Assembly (NCBI RefSeq): GCF_030315745.1
Contig: NZ_JASXSH010000002.1
Span: 124,001-188,000 of the forward strand
DNA length: 64,000 bases
DNA from: Gordonia heveisoli
GTDB taxonomy: Bacteria; Actinomycetota; Actinomycetes; Mycobacteriales; Mycobacteriaceae
Direction of reading: 5' to 3'
Shown here: one piece after another, positions 46,816 through 59,794 of the stretch
Numbering within the stretch: position 1 is the first letter of the stretch
Layout: each line of letters begins with the position of its first letter
The notes under the pieces: model-generated
The model's database searches: none
Told to the model about the DNA's origin: nothing
Seen by the model: the letters and a program-made list of their open reading frames with translations, nothing else
Program-made: the position numbers and the translations under genes

Positions 46816-48099
46816 TTACCTTTCCGCGTCCGGGAACGCCGGAAGCCCCTGAGGTCCCGGAAAACCCGGAAGCATCGCGCGGACACTGAAACCGCCGGCG
46901 ACGGTGGGGATCGCGGTCAGCGAACCACCGGCCGCTCTCGCCCGGTCGGCCATCCCCGGGATACCCACCCCCGCGCCGCTGAGACGTAGTGGCTCCCCGG
47001 TGGCCGCCGAATTGGTCACCGACACTTCGGTCATCGCCTCGTCATTCGTACTCAGTAGCACCTCGATGGCACCTCCGGGCGCGTGTTTGGTCGCATTCGC
47101 CAGCGACTCCTGCACGATCCGGTAGATCGCCAGGGCCTGCCCTTCGGAGACGGCCGCGTGATCGGCGTCGTCGGTGTAGGCGACGTCGGCACCGCCGCGG
47201 CGGGTCAGTTCGACGAGTTCACCGATGTCGGCGAGCCCGGGGCTCGGTGCGACCGACGCATCATGATCGCCGACCCGCAGCACCCCGAGAAGCTGCCTCA
47301 CCTCGTCCAGGGACGCCCGGGCCGAGTTGGCTATCTCCTCGAATTCCGCGGCGGCGGCATCGGATACGTCCGGCAGCCGGTATCGGGCGGTCTGCGCCAT
47401 GACCACCACCGTCGACATGCGGTGTGCCACCACATCGTGGAGGTCGTGCGCGATCCTCGCTCGTTCGGCGAGTACGGCGGTCTGCGCCTGGGCCACCTCG
47501 GCCTCGGCCCGGGCCGCCTCGGTCTGCGCGGTGCGTGCCGCGAGTTGCCTGCGCGAACCGGCCATGACACGCCAGACACCGATCAGGATGGACACGAGCG
47601 TCAACGCGAAGACCCAGCCGTTCCTGGCCGCGGGTGTGACGGCGAGTCCGATCACGATGGAACTCACCGCCCACACCACCGGAAGGAACTGCAGACGACA
47701 CCGAAGTGCGGCGAGGAAGGACAACACCAGCAGTGCGATCAGATGCACGACCTGGATATCGATGTCGCCGCCGTCGACCGTCGGGACGACGAGTCCGATC
47801 ACGAAGGCGCCGACCGCCGACAGCGCCCAGCCCAGGACCGGCGCGGACCACGCCAGCGCGATGGGGAGCGACGCGACAGCACCAAGAACGAGATAGGAAT
47901 ACGCCGGTACCGAATGCGTCGCGGGCACAGTGGGCCAGGCCACCGAATACATCACGAGCGCAACGACCAAGAAGAACCAGTTGACCTTCGACGAGAAGTA
48001 CGCCCGGATCGCCGGGGCGTGCGCGACCGGCATCGCCGCCAACTCCTCGGTCACCGCGTCCACGGTCTTACCCCACTGCTCACGCAGCCCACCCAACAT
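46816..48099 (-). CDS. membrane sensor histidine kinase (HisKA_3 type)
   Basis: 427 residues. Five to six membrane helices (near 35-175) are followed by a dimerisation helix with the phosphoacceptor His near 217 in RARIAHDLHDVVAHRMS, and an HATPase_c domain with N-box QESLANATKHAPGG and the glycine-rich GAGVGIPGMADRA. The absence of a large extracytoplasmic domain suggests intramembrane sensing, as in LiaS/DesK-type kinases. ATG 48099 has GAGGTGATGAC upstream; the open frame beyond is not used. Confidence 0.9.
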   Translation of the reverse strand: MLGGLREQWGKTVDAVTEELAAMPVAHAPAIRAYFSSKVNWFFLVVALVMYSVAWPTVPATHSVPAYSYLVLGAVASLPIALAWSAPVLGWALSAVGAFVIGLVVPTVDGGDIDIQVVHLIALLVLSFLAALRCRLQFLPVVWAVSSIVIGLAVTPAARNGWVFALTLVSILIGVWRVMAGSRRQLAARTAQTEAARAEAEVAQAQTAVLAERARIAHDLHDVVAHRMSTVVVMAQTARYRLPDVSDAAAAEFEEIANSARASLDEVRQLLGVLRVGDHDASVAPSPGLADIGELVELTRRGGADVAYTDDADHAAVSEGQALAIYRIVQESLANATKHAPGGAIEVLLSTNDEAMTEVSVTNSAATGEPLRLSGAGVGIPGMADRARAAGGSLTAIPTVAGGFSVRAMLPGFPGPQGLPAFPDAER

Positions 48100-48277
48100 G
48101 TCATCACCTCGTGGATCCACCCTAGGTGGGCGATCGTCGGGACGCCTCATACTCGCGAGGGAGATCGCCTCATCCCACCGATGTGGACCGACCGTCGCCA
48201 TCCCGCCCCTCCGCAGACCTCGTGTCAGCCTGTCGTGCGATGTGCGGTGGTGGCAGCGGTTCCTAGCGTCGACGACC

Positions 48278-48952
48278 ATGAGGCCGCACACCACCGAACA
48301 TCCCAGTCCCCGACGACCCGATCGCGAAGAACGCCGGGCACCAAAGCGATTGGCGTTCCGGCGATCTCTCACCGCCGTCCTGGCGCTGCTGATCGCCGGC
48401 CAGTGCGTCTTCGCGGCCCGCACCCTTGCCGTGGAACGGGATCCGGCGCCCGACTCGGCCATCACCGCCGATCTCCGGTCTCCGTATGGGGCCGTGGTCG
48501 TCGCACTGACCGGCGATCGTCCGGAGGTGGCGATCCGCATTCTGCCGGACTCCTTCGCGCGACACCTGCACTACCGACCACGACTGAGCGCGGGCCGACC
48601 CGTCAACCCGCGCGGCGACTGCTCCTCCCCCGTACCGTTGCCGCGGCGATTCACCGACCTGTGCCGCACACACGATTTCGGCTACGACATCCTGCGCGCG
48701 GCCGCGGCTGACGGACGTCCGCTGGGCGGCTGGGCTCGCCGCGCACTCGATCAGATGCTCGTCGAACAGATGTACGCCTCCTGCACCAATCCATTCTGCG
48801 GTGCGGCGGCAGCCGCCGCCGACCTCGGATTGTCGTGGAACACGTGGCGCCAACGCAGTGGTGTACCCGTGCCACGGGAGACGTCGTGGCAGCTCGTGAC
48901 GACGACCGCCCAACGGGCGCTGATAGATCCGCTGATCGGGGTCGGAGCATGA
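48278..48952 (+). CDS. prokaryotic phospholipase A2-like exported protein
   Basis: 224 residues. A basic N-terminus and one hydrophobic segment (near 31-48) act as signal or anchor. The catalytic dyad is readable in DLCRTHDFGYDIL, with Cys129, His132 and Asp133, the signature of bacterial/fungal phospholipase A2. Further cysteines CTNPFC could form disulfides. The enzyme would release fatty acid from the sn-2 position of phospholipids outside the membrane. Its TGA overlaps the ATG of the next gene (ATGA), giving a two-gene unit divergent from the two-component system. Confidence 0.8.
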   Translation: MRPHTTEHPSPRRPDREERRAPKRLAFRRSLTAVLALLIAGQCVFAARTLAVERDPAPDSAITADLRSPYGAVVVALTGDRPEVAIRILPDSFARHLHYRPRLSAGRPVNPRGDCSSPVPLPRRFTDLCRTHDFGYDILRAAAADGRPLGGWARRALDQMLVEQMYASCTNPFCGAAAAAADLGLSWNTWRQRSGVPVPRETSWQLVTTTAQRALIDPLIGVGA

Positions 48953-50238
48953 CCACCCACACGGTGAGCATGTGGGGTGAGAGGATCGAGCGTGCGATGG
49001 TCTCGCACCGACGCGCTCCGCATCCCGCGATTCCCGTTGCGGCGACGGCCGGTTTCGCCCTCGCGATGGCACCCGGATCATTGCCCCGCCCAGCCGCGAC
49101 GGAGGCTATGGTGATCGGTCTGTTCGTCGGCGTCGCAACGCTTCTCGGTATGACTTGGGCCCGGTTTCGACCCGCGAACCCGGAGCGTGCCCGCACCCAT
49201 GCGGCCACCCTCGCGGTCACGGTGGCGATCTGCGCGGCGATCACGGTCGCCGCGGCCTGCTGGCAGAACCTGCTACGCGGGGCGTTCGGCCTACCCGCGA
49301 TCGGGATCGACTGGATTGCCGCCGTGACGATTTCGCCGGTAGCCGTGGTCGCGGCCCTGGTCTGCATCCCACGCGCCGTATTGGGTGCGGCCACCCTCGC
49401 GATCGCACTGATCGCCGGGTTCACCGCTCCGGCCATGTCCTCGGCGAGCAACGAGCACCGAGGCGTGCGCACCGCGGCACAAACAGCTCCAGAGCCGTTC
49501 CCCGGCATCGTGTTTCGCGATCATCTGTCCGACGTTCCCCTCGACGTCCGGGCGCGGATGATCGTCGACCGATGGGTTGCCGACGGTGGACTGGACCGCC
49601 GGGCGGTGGTGATCGCGGTGCCAACCGGTTCCGGCTGGGTGGACGGGTCGGCGATCGAGGGCTTCCGAACCCGGTTCGGCGACGACGTCGCGCTGCTCGC
49701 CCTCCCCTACGCGAATGTGCCGTCGTGGCAGGCCTTCATCGGAGATCGGGAAGCGGCCGGCCGATCGGCGACGGCGCTGCTACGCACGGTGACTCACCGA
49801 CTTGCGCAACGGCCGCACGGACACCGCCCCGAGCTTCTGCTCTACGGCCAGAGCCTGGGCGCAGTCGGTGCCGATGTCGCCCGGATCTGGGCCGAGCACG
49901 AAGCTGCCGACCTACCGCTGACGACACTGCTCACCGCTCCCCCTGACGACAGCGTCACCCCGCGGTCGGCGACGCCCCGTCGGGTGCTGGCCAATCCCAG
50001 CGATCCGGTGGTGCGCTGGTCGTTCGCCGGACTGTGGCGTCCGCCGCACACACCCGACGACGCGGTGAGCGTCGGACGCCGCACGCCCCGACCGCCCTGG
50101 TTTCCGATCGCGAGCTTCGTCACCACCAGCATCGACCTACTGACCGCCCTCGACGGCCCCACCGGGACCGGCCACCGCTACGGCACCGAACAGACGGGAC
50201 TGACGTGTGGGCGGCCTGTCGCCAGCCGACCGCGCTAG
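48949..50238 (+). CDS. polytopic membrane alpha/beta-hydrolase (Abhydrolase_9 type)
   Basis: 429 residues. Four to five membrane helices in residues ~25-165 ([31 protein letters not shown] and further) precede an alpha/beta-hydrolase domain with [10 protein letters not shown] and a nucleophile elbow YGQSLGAVG, Ser302. This arrangement matches the PF15420/PF10081 pair seen in actinobacterial membrane hydrolases, of uncertain substrate. It is coupled to the phospholipase A2 gene and converges with gatA with a four-base overlap of stops. Confidence 0.82.
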   Translation: MTTHTVSMWGERIERAMVSHRRAPHPAIPVAATAGFALAMAPGSLPRPAATEAMVIGLFVGVATLLGMTWARFRPANPERARTHAATLAVTVAICAAITVAAACWQNLLRGAFGLPAIGIDWIAAVTISPVAVVAALVCIPRAVLGAATLAIALIAGFTAPAMSSASNEHRGVRTAAQTAPEPFPGIVFRDHLSDVPLDVRARMIVDRWVADGGLDRRAVVIAVPTGSGWVDGSAIEGFRTRFGDDVALLALPYANVPSWQAFIGDREAAGRSATALLRTVTHRLAQRPHGHRPELLLYGQSLGAVGADVARIWAEHEAADLPLTTLLTAPPDDSVTPRSATPRRVLANPSDPVVRWSFAGLWRPPHTPDDAVSVGRRTPRPPWFPIASFVTTSIDLLTALDGPTGTGHRYGTEQTGLTCGRPVASRPR

Positions 50239-51734
50239 ACGATCGGTCCCCGCGCCGCCTCGTAGGAGGCACCGACCCGGTAGAGACGATCATCGGCGAG
50301 GGCCGGTGCCATGATCTGCAGGCCGACGGGCAGCCCGTCGTCGGCGGACAGCCCCGACGGCACCGACATCGCGCCGACTCCGGCGAGATTCACCGGCAGC
50401 GTGCACAGGTCGAACAGGTACATCGCCAGCGGATCGTCGACCTTCTCCCCGATCGGGAACGCGGTCGTCGGTGTCGTCGGCGAGATCAGCACGTCGACCT
50501 TCTCGAAGGCCGAGGTGAAGTCGCGGGCGATCAGCGTCCGAACCTTCTGCGCCTGACCGTAGTAGGCGTCGTAGTAGCCCGACGACAACGCATAGGTGCC
50601 GATCATGATGCGGCGCTTGACCTCCGGACCGAAGCCCGCGTCCCGGGTCAGGGCCATGACCTCGTCCGCCGAATGCGTTCCGTCGTCGCCGACCCGCAGG
50701 CCGTAGCGCATCGCGTCGAAGCGCGCGAGATTCGACGACACCTCCGAGGGCAGGATCAGATAGTAGGCACCCAGCGCGTAGGTGAAGTGCGGGCAGCTGA
50801 CCTCGACGATCTCGGCGCCCCGGTCACGCAGCACACCGACCGCCTGCTCGAAGGAGGCCAGCACACCCGGCTGATACCCCTCACCTTGCAGTTCGGTGAC
50901 CACACCGATGCGCACACCGGAGAGGTCTTGGGCGGCACCGGCTTTCGCGGCCGCGACGACGTCGGGCACCGGTGCGTCCACGGATGTGGAGTCGCGCGGA
51001 TCGTGGCCGGCGATGATCTCGTGCAGCAGCGCGGTGTCGAGAACCGTACGGCCACAGGGGCCCCCCTGATCCAGCGACGACGCACATGCCACCAGGCCGT
51101 AGCGGGAGACGGTGCCATAGGTCGGCTTCACGCCGACGGTCGCGGTGACCGCGGCGGGCTGACGGATCGACCCACCGGTGTCGGTGCCGATGGCCAGCGG
51201 TGCCTGGAACGACGCGAGCGCCGCCGCGCTACCCCCACCTGAGCCGCCGGGGATACGCGAGGTGTCCCACGGATTCCGGGTCACCTGATAAGCGGAGTTC
51301 TCGGTGGAACTGCCCATCGCGAATTCGTCCATGTTGGTCTTGCCGAGGATCGGGATCCCGGCCGCACGCAGCCGCGCGGTGAGCGTCGCGTCATACGGCG
51401 GCACCCACCCCTCGAGCATCTTCGATCCACAGGTGGTCGGTGCGTCGACGGTGGTGAACACGTCCTTGAGCGCGATCGGCACACCGGCCAGCGCGGACGG
51501 CGCCTGTCCGGCGGCGATCGCATCGTCGGCGGCCTTCGCCGCGACCAGCGCCTCGGCGGACGACACGTGCAGGAACGCGCCGAGCTGATCGTCGATCTCG
51601 GCGATACGGTCGAGATGCGCCTGGGTGACCTCCACCGAGGACAGCTCGCGTGCGGCGATGTTGTCGGCCAGTTCAGCCGCGGTCAGGCCGGTGATCTCCC
51701 CGGCCGCACGGGTGGCGTTGTCGGTCCCGGTCAC
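50235..51734 (-). CDS. gatA: aspartyl/glutamyl-tRNA amidotransferase subunit A
   Basis: 499 residues, amidase-signature enzyme that releases ammonia from glutamine. Catalytic Lys in [12 protein letters not shown] (near 79) and the Gly/Ser-rich [12 protein letters not shown] with the cis-Ser/Ser pair (near 155-180) are intact. GTG 51734 overlaps the gatC stop as GTGA. Confidence 0.95.
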   Translation of the reverse strand: MTGTDNATRAAGEITGLTAAELADNIAARELSSVEVTQAHLDRIAEIDDQLGAFLHVSSAEALVAAKAADDAIAAGQAPSALAGVPIALKDVFTTVDAPTTCGSKMLEGWVPPYDATLTARLRAAGIPILGKTNMDEFAMGSSTENSAYQVTRNPWDTSRIPGGSGGGSAAALASFQAPLAIGTDTGGSIRQPAAVTATVGVKPTYGTVSRYGLVACASSLDQGGPCGRTVLDTALLHEIIAGHDPRDSTSVDAPVPDVVAAAKAGAAQDLSGVRIGVVTELQGEGYQPGVLASFEQAVGVLRDRGAEIVEVSCPHFTYALGAYYLILPSEVSSNLARFDAMRYGLRVGDDGTHSADEVMALTRDAGFGPEVKRRIMIGTYALSSGYYDAYYGQAQKVRTLIARDFTSAFEKVDVLISPTTPTTAFPIGEKVDDPLAMYLFDLCTLPVNLAGVGAMSVPSGLSADDGLPVGLQIMAPALADDRLYRVGASYEAARGPIV

Positions 51735-52042
51735 TGTTCCTCCCCCAGGATCTGCGGCACCGCGAAGCGGTCCTGTTCGACGGCCGGCGCGCCGGACAGC
51801 GCCTCCTCGGTGGTGAGACCGGGGACGACGACGTCGGGGCGCAGCACGTTGGCCAGTTCGGCCGGATGCGCGGTCGGCGGCACGTCGTCGGCGGCCACCT
51901 CGGTCACCTGCGCGACATGCGTGAGGATCGAGTCGAGCTGGGCCGCGTAGACGTCGAGTTCGTCCGCCGTCAGGTCCAGCCGCGACAGTCGCGCCAGATG
52001 CGCGACCTCGTCACGCGATATGGACTTCGGTTCACCTGCCAC
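51731..52042 (-). CDS. gatC: aspartyl/glutamyl-tRNA amidotransferase subunit C
   Basis: 103 residues. The wrapping subunit that stabilises GatA-GatB; typical start [22 protein letters not shown] and end [10 protein letters not shown] 52042 follows AAAGGGC. First gene of gatCA. The 184-base gap to the divergent ybjQ gene shows no clear regulatory structure. Confidence 0.94.
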   Translation of the reverse strand: MAGEPKSISRDEVAHLARLSRLDLTADELDVYAAQLDSILTHVAQVTEVAADDVPPTAHPAELANVLRPDVVVPGLTTEEALSGAPAVEQDRFAVPQILGEEQ

Positions 52043-52226
52043 CGGGATGCCCTTTCTCACCAGAATTTCGCCGATTGCCTATCCCTAAGCCTATGGGAGG
52101 CGCGATCAACCGCTGAGGCCAGCCACCCCTGTGCCGGATGTGGGTGCGTCCGGCCGCTGCACCATCGCCTTGGCGGGGCCGTGGACGGGGCCATCGGCGG
52201 ACGACATGCCGGTAGCGTAGGGCGAC

Positions 52227-52652
52227 ATGATCATCGTCACCACGAATGACATCCCCGGCTATCGCATCGGACACGTCTTCGGCGAGACCTTTGGCCTCAC
52301 CGTTCGTTCGCGCCATATCGGCGCCAACATCGGTGCCGGGTTCAAGGCGATGGCCGGCGGCGAACTCAAGGGCATCACCACCCTGCTGCACGAGTGCCGC
52401 CAGGAGGCCTTGCAGCGACTGGCGACCGAGGCGCAGGCCAAGGGCGCCAACGCCGTCGTCGCGTTCCGTTTCGAGACCACCGAATTCGGCGGCACGGGCA
52501 TCGAGGTCTGCGCCTACGGCACCGCGGTGGGCATCGAGCCCCTCGGCGCTCCGGCCCCCGCCCAGATGGCTCAGCAGGCACCGTTCCGACCTGGTCAGCC
52601 CGGTCAGTCCGGGCCGGGTCAGCCCGTCGCCGGACAGCCGTCCGTCGGCTGA
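52227..52652 (+). CDS. YbjQ/UPF0145 heavy-metal-binding-like domain protein
   Basis: 141 residues. Residues 1-~107 form the YbjQ domain (VTTNDIPGYRIGHVFGETFGLTVRSR; GANAVVAFRFETTEFG), a pentamer-forming fold described as a putative heavy-metal-binding domain but of unproven role. The last ~35 residues are a Pro/Gln/Gly-rich disordered tail (FRPGQPGQSGPGQ). ATG 52227 after GTAGGGCGAC. Confidence 0.85.
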   Translation: MIIVTTNDIPGYRIGHVFGETFGLTVRSRHIGANIGAGFKAMAGGELKGITTLLHECRQEALQRLATEAQAKGANAVVAFRFETTEFGGTGIEVCAYGTAVGIEPLGAPAPAQMAQQAPFRPGQPGQSGPGQPVAGQPSVG

Positions 52653-52740
52653 ACCTGCCCGCCCATACACCCGCGTCCCCGTGCACTCACGCGGGAGGCG
52701 GCCCAAGCGGCATACGGGCCCGGATGCGAGAATGAGGCAC

Positions 52741-53400
52741 GTGTCGTACCTGTTGCGGGTGTATCTGGAGGACCGGCCGGGCAGCCTGGGGCTGCTCGCC
52801 GTCCAACTCGGTTCCGTCGGCGCCGACATCCTCTCGCTCGAAGTCGTCGAGCGCGGTGACGGCTATGCGGTGGACGACCTCGTCGTCGACATGGCGCCGG
52901 GATCGCTGCCCGACGGACTGATCACGGCGGCCGAGAAGGTCAAGGGCGTCCGCGTCGATTCGATCCGCCCCTATGCCGGGGTGCTCGACACACACCGCGA
53001 ACTGGAACTCGTCGATCAGGTGGCGACCGCCCGATCCAACCGGCTGCAGGTCCTCGTCGACAACGCCCCGCGCGTCCTGCGCGTCTCCTGGGCGACGGTC
53101 GTCTCCCAGGCCGGCGGCGGGGTGGTGCAGTTGTTCGGTTCGTCGGGTGCACCCGAGACGCAGCTGACCCGCGCCGACTGGCTTCCCCTGGAGCACGCCG
53201 CCCAACTCGACGCCGAGGCCGACTGGGTCCCGACCGTCTGGCACGAGATGGACACCCGGTTGGCCGCCGCACCCCTCGGTGACGGCGACAAGGTGATTCT
53301 GCTCGGGCGGATCGGCGGACCCGACTTCCGCCCCTCGGAGATCGCGCGTCTGGGGTACCTGGCCGGCATCGTCAGCACGGTGCTGCGCGCGGAGGCCTGA
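52741..53400 (+). CDS. ACT-domain amino acid-binding protein
   Basis: 219 residues. An N-terminal ACT domain (SYLLRVYLEDRPGSLGLLAVQLG, residues 1-~75) is followed by a second domain with RLQVLVDNAPRVLRVSWATVV and ending RPSEIARLGYLAGIVSTVL. It matches Rv3013 in sequence pattern and position, beside gatCA and ligA. It probably senses an amino acid; the target is unknown. GTG 52741 was chosen by comparison with that start; ATG 52732 is nine bases upstream. Confidence 0.85.
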   Translation: MSYLLRVYLEDRPGSLGLLAVQLGSVGADILSLEVVERGDGYAVDDLVVDMAPGSLPDGLITAAEKVKGVRVDSIRPYAGVLDTHRELELVDQVATARSNRLQVLVDNAPRVLRVSWATVVSQAGGGVVQLFGSSGAPETQLTRADWLPLEHAAQLDAEADWVPTVWHEMDTRLAAAPLGDGDKVILLGRIGGPDFRPSEIARLGYLAGIVSTVLRAEA

Positions 53401-53479
53401 CGCGCGACGCAGCCGCTTGCCACCACCATCGCGTGCTGCCGAACCACCGGACGGGGTCGGGTGGCTTTGCGACACTGAG

Positions 53480-54007
53480 ATGATGACCGAGATCGTGTTG
53501 ATCCGCGGCGACATCACCCGGCAGTCGGTGGACGCCATCGTCAACGCCGCGAATTCCTCTTTGCTCGGGGGTGGTGGCGTGGACGGCGCCATCCATCGGC
53601 GCGGCGGCCCGGCGATACTCGCCGAGTGCCGGGCGCTACGGGCAGGCGACTATCGCGATGGACTGCCGGCGGGACGGGCGGTCGCCACCACCGCAGGCGA
53701 TCTGGACGCCCGCTGGGTCATACACACCGTCGGCCCGGTCTGGTCGAGCCACGAAGACCGCACCGCGACCCTGGCGTCCTGCTATCGCGAATCCCTGTAT
53801 TTGGCAGCACAACTCGGCGCGACGACCATCGCGTTCCCGGCCATCTCCACGGGTGTTTACGGCTGGCCCATCGACGACGGTGCCCGGATAGCGGTGAACA
53901 CGGTACGAACCTCGCCGATACCCGGGCGCGTTCCGGAGGTCGACGAGGTCCGCTTCGTATTGTTCGACGACGTCGCCCTACGTTCGTTCGAAGCTGCCGT
54001 CGGCTGA
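53480..54007 (+). CDS. macro-domain protein, probable O-acetyl-ADP-ribose deacetylase (MacroD-like)
   Basis: 175 residues, a complete single macro domain. ADP-ribose-binding segments: GDITRQSVDAIVNAAN (near 10-25), the diphosphate loop LLGGGGVDGAIH and PAISTGVYGWP. MacroD-type enzymes remove ADP-ribose from proteins or deacetylate O-acetyl-ADP-ribose. No sirtuin or ADP-ribosyltransferase gene is adjacent, so it looks housekeeping rather than part of a toxin pair. Starts at ATG 53480 or 53483. Confidence 0.9.
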   Translation: MMTEIVLIRGDITRQSVDAIVNAANSSLLGGGGVDGAIHRRGGPAILAECRALRAGDYRDGLPAGRAVATTAGDLDARWVIHTVGPVWSSHEDRTATLASCYRESLYLAAQLGATTIAFPAISTGVYGWPIDDGARIAVNTVRTSPIPGRVPEVDEVRFVLFDDVALRSFEAAVG

Positions 54008-54009
54008 GG

Positions 54010-54336
54010 CTATTCGCGGATGGTCATTCGCGCGATCTGGTCTCCGGCCACCGTGTAGACGAATGTCGACGGTCCGTTGAACCCGTTGCCACCGACGGTC
54101 GCGACGACGGTCACCTCATCATCGGCGACCGACACCGAGTTCACGGCGAGGGTTACCTTCTTGCCGATGAACTCGGCATCGCTCCAGCCCCCGATCCGTT
54201 CCCGGCCGACGAAGACCCGGCCCCAGTCGTCGACCGCACCATCGGCGGTGAAGGAGGCCAGGAAGCCTTCGCGGTCGCCGGCGTTGGTGGCCTCCAACGA
54301 TGCGGCCACCGGTGTTGGAAGGTGTTGTTCGGTCAT
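54010..54336 (-). CDS. SnoaL/NTF2-like protein
   Basis: 108 residues with the cone-shaped NTF2-like fold: an N-terminal helix SLEATNAGDREGFLASF, then DDWGRVFVGRERI and a curved sheet ending FVYTVAGDQIARMTIRE. Such proteins include isomerases, cyclases and small ligand-binding proteins. ATG 54336 follows GAGAGGAACTG. It lies 97 bases downstream of the SDR gene on the same strand and may share its transcript. Confidence 0.8.
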   Translation of the reverse strand: MTEQHLPTPVAASLEATNAGDREGFLASFTADGAVDDWGRVFVGRERIGGWSDAEFIGKKVTLAVNSVSVADDEVTVVATVGGNGFNGPSTFVYTVAGDQIARMTIRE

Positions 54337-54433
54337 CAGTTCCTCTCGATTCGGACCCATATTCGTTGTGCGGGTGCGGCTATGGTGCGCGCCCTATCCA
54401 ATCGTCGTATGCCTACTCAATCGCGACCGATTG

Positions 54434-55201
54434 TCAGCGGGTGGTGTAACCGCCGTTGGCAAATAGCGTCTGGCCGGTGATCCAGCGACCATCGGTACAC
54501 AGGAAGGTCGCGATCGGGGCAATGTCCTCGATGCGGGTCAGACGATTGCCCTTGGCCTGTGACTTGTGGAACTCGACTCGCTCCGGCGTCTCCTGCGGAT
54601 AGAAGAACGGGGTGTCCATCGGTCCGGGTGCGATGTTGTTCACCGAGATACCGCGATCGCCGAATTCCTTGGCCGCCGACCTGGTGAAGTGCTCGACCGG
54701 ACTCTTGGCTCCGGCATAGGTCGAATAGCCGTCGGTGAACGCGGCCAGCAGCGAGGTGACGATGGTGATGACGGTGCCGTCGTCGTTGAGCCGTCGTCCG
54801 GCCTCGCGCAGAAAGAAGTAGGCGGCCTTGGCGTTGACGTCGAACATCGAGTCGTATTCGTCCTCGCTGGTATCGATAATCGGCTTGCGCAGCACCTTGC
54901 CTACGGTGTTGATCGCGATGTCCACGCCGCCAAAGGCGTCGATCGCCTCGTCGAACAGCCTCGCGGCGTTCTCCGGCCGGGTGAGGTCACCCTGCACGAG
55001 AATCGCGCGAGCACCCGACTCCTCGATCGCCCGACGCGTCTCCTCCGCATCGTCACGGCTGGCAGGGCTGTTGTAGTGCACGGCGACATCGGCGCCGAGG
55101 GCAGCGAGGCTCGTCGAGATCAATCCGCCGAGATTCTTGCCGCCCGCGGCGACCACCGCAGTCTTACCGGCGAGGGGCGGGTTGTTGGCAGCGTCGGTCA
55201 T
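54434..55201 (-). CDS. short-chain dehydrogenase/reductase
   Basis: 255 residues. The nucleotide loop reads VAAGGKNLGG, slightly different from the classic TGxxxGxG. The catalytic Ser is in IVTSLLAAF and the Tyr-Lys pair in YAGAK; PGPMDTPFF follows. The acidic/basic pattern suggests an NADP(H)-dependent reductase of unknown substrate. ATG 55201. Divergent from a LysR regulator across 128 bases with two inverted repeats, so the regulator probably controls it. Confidence 0.88.
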   Translation of the reverse strand: MTDAANNPPLAGKTAVVAAGGKNLGGLISTSLAALGADVAVHYNSPASRDDAEETRRAIEESGARAILVQGDLTRPENAARLFDEAIDAFGGVDIAINTVGKVLRKPIIDTSEDEYDSMFDVNAKAAYFFLREAGRRLNDDGTVITIVTSLLAAFTDGYSTYAGAKSPVEHFTRSAAKEFGDRGISVNNIAPGPMDTPFFYPQETPERVEFHKSQAKGNRLTRIEDIAPIATFLCTDGRWITGQTLFANGGYTTR

Positions 55202-55238
55202 ATCCACACTTTCGTTCTTCTCGTTCCAAAGGTCCCGA

Positions 55239-55298
55239 TGCGGGAACTCCCGCACTGAATCGACCATACGAGCAGCAAACCACAACTTCCATCGAAGT
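55239..55298. promoter_or_regulatory. two inverted repeats between the SDR and LysR genes
   Basis: TGCGGGA-AC-TCCCGCA (55239-55254) and ACTTC-CATC-GAAGT (55285-55298) are both perfect. They lie 37 bases before the SDR ATG and 32 bases before the LysR ATG, the usual positions of LysR recognition and activation sites. Binding is inferred. Confidence 0.45.
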
Positions 55299-55329
55299 GT
55301 TCTGGATGTTCATCAACTACTATTTGTTC

Positions 55330-58725
<3,396 letters not shown>

Positions 58726-58765
58726 CGGCGACGGAGCGCGCGAGCCCGGCGCGCATCGAACCCCG

Positions 58766-59794
58766 CTACAGGGCGGTCGGGTCGCCGGCCAGGAGCTGTC
58801 CCGCCTTGGCAGAGATCTTCAGGGCGGTCGTGGCCCACTGGGCCGACGCACCGGCCAGCCCGCACGTGGGTGTGACGATGACGTTGTCGCGCAAGACCTT
58901 CCGGTTGAGACCGATCCGGTCGGTGAGCGTCGCGAGCCCGGTCGCCACCGCGTCGGCGTGCACGCGCCGGTCACCGGTTGTGGGCACCACCCCGGCAACG
59001 AGCACGTCACCCCGGTCGATCAGTGCGCCGATCTCATCGAGGTCGGTCGCGGTGGGTGCGGTGAGGTCGGCGGACAGCGCGACACCGGGCAGTCGCCGGA
59101 CCAGATCCCAGCGTGTGCGCCCGCAATTGTGCAGAATCGCCGGGCGACCCACCTGCTCGATCATCGCGCCCAGCGCCTCGGCGACCTCGGTCACCGCAAC
59201 GGGCTCGATCACGTCGAACCGGGTCAGGGGCTTGATGCGACCGTCGATGACATCACCGACGAGAGGTTCGTCGATCTGCACCACGACCTGCGCGCCGAGC
59301 CGACGGCTGACCTCGTCGGCGTGATTGCGCAGCCCCTCGGCGCCGGAGTCGACCAGATCGCGCACCGCGCCCCGATCGCGCAGCACCTTGTGCCCGCCGG
59401 CGAGTTCGACGGAGGCGGCCATCGTGAACGGTCCGGCGACCTGAATCTTGAACGGACGACCCGAACCCACGAAACCGGCCGTCTCCCATAGCTCCTCGAC
59501 CATGTCGAGGTCTTCGCGGAGCAGATCCGCGGCGCGTCTCATCAGTCGCGAACCGCGCGGCGCCAGTCGGTAACCCCAGGTCCCGGTATCCATCGGCAGG
59601 TCGACCAGGATCGCGGCCATCCGGCCGATCATGTCCGCCCCCAGGCCCCGACCCGGCAATTCGACGAGGTGGGCCAGATCGAGCTCCCCGTTGACGACGG
59701 CCGCCGCATCGCGTGCGGACTCCCCCGGCATCGACCCGATGCCGGTACCGACTCCAACAGGAAGTGCGGGCCGACCCTCCGACCGGTCGGTCAC
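58766..59794 (-). CDS. MetE C-terminal-like, cobalamin-independent methionine synthase family protein
   Basis: 342 residues, equal to only the C-terminal barrel of MetE. The zinc ligands are present: His and Cys in LHNCGR (near 223) and Cys in TPTCGLAG (near 318). QIDEPLVGD is the conserved acidic loop. Lacking the MetE N-terminal half, it resembles short 'core-MetE' enzymes that do not use methyl-folate triglutamate. It is coupled to mnmA (GTGA). The mycobacterial counterpart (Rv3015c) is uncharacterised. Confidence 0.8.
   Translation of the reverse strand: MTDRSEGRPALPVGVGTGIGSMPGESARDAAAVVNGELDLAHLVELPGRGLGADMIGRMAAILVDLPMDTGTWGYRLAPRGSRLMRRAADLLREDLDMVEELWETAGFVGSGRPFKIQVAGPFTMAASVELAGGHKVLRDRGAVRDLVDSGAEGLRNHADEVSRRLGAQVVVQIDEPLVGDVIDGRIKPLTRFDVIEPVAVTEVAEALGAMIEQVGRPAILHNCGRTRWDLVRRLPGVALSADLTAPTATDLDEIGALIDRGDVLVAGVVPTTGDRRVHADAVATGLATLTDRIGLNRKVLRDNVIVTPTCGLAGASAQWATTALKISAKAGQLLAGDPTAL

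Noticed and set aside
53480-54007. DarT/DarG-type toxin-antitoxin system
   Set aside because: The macro domain is of the MacroD type and no ADP-ribosyltransferase toxin gene is adjacent on either side.
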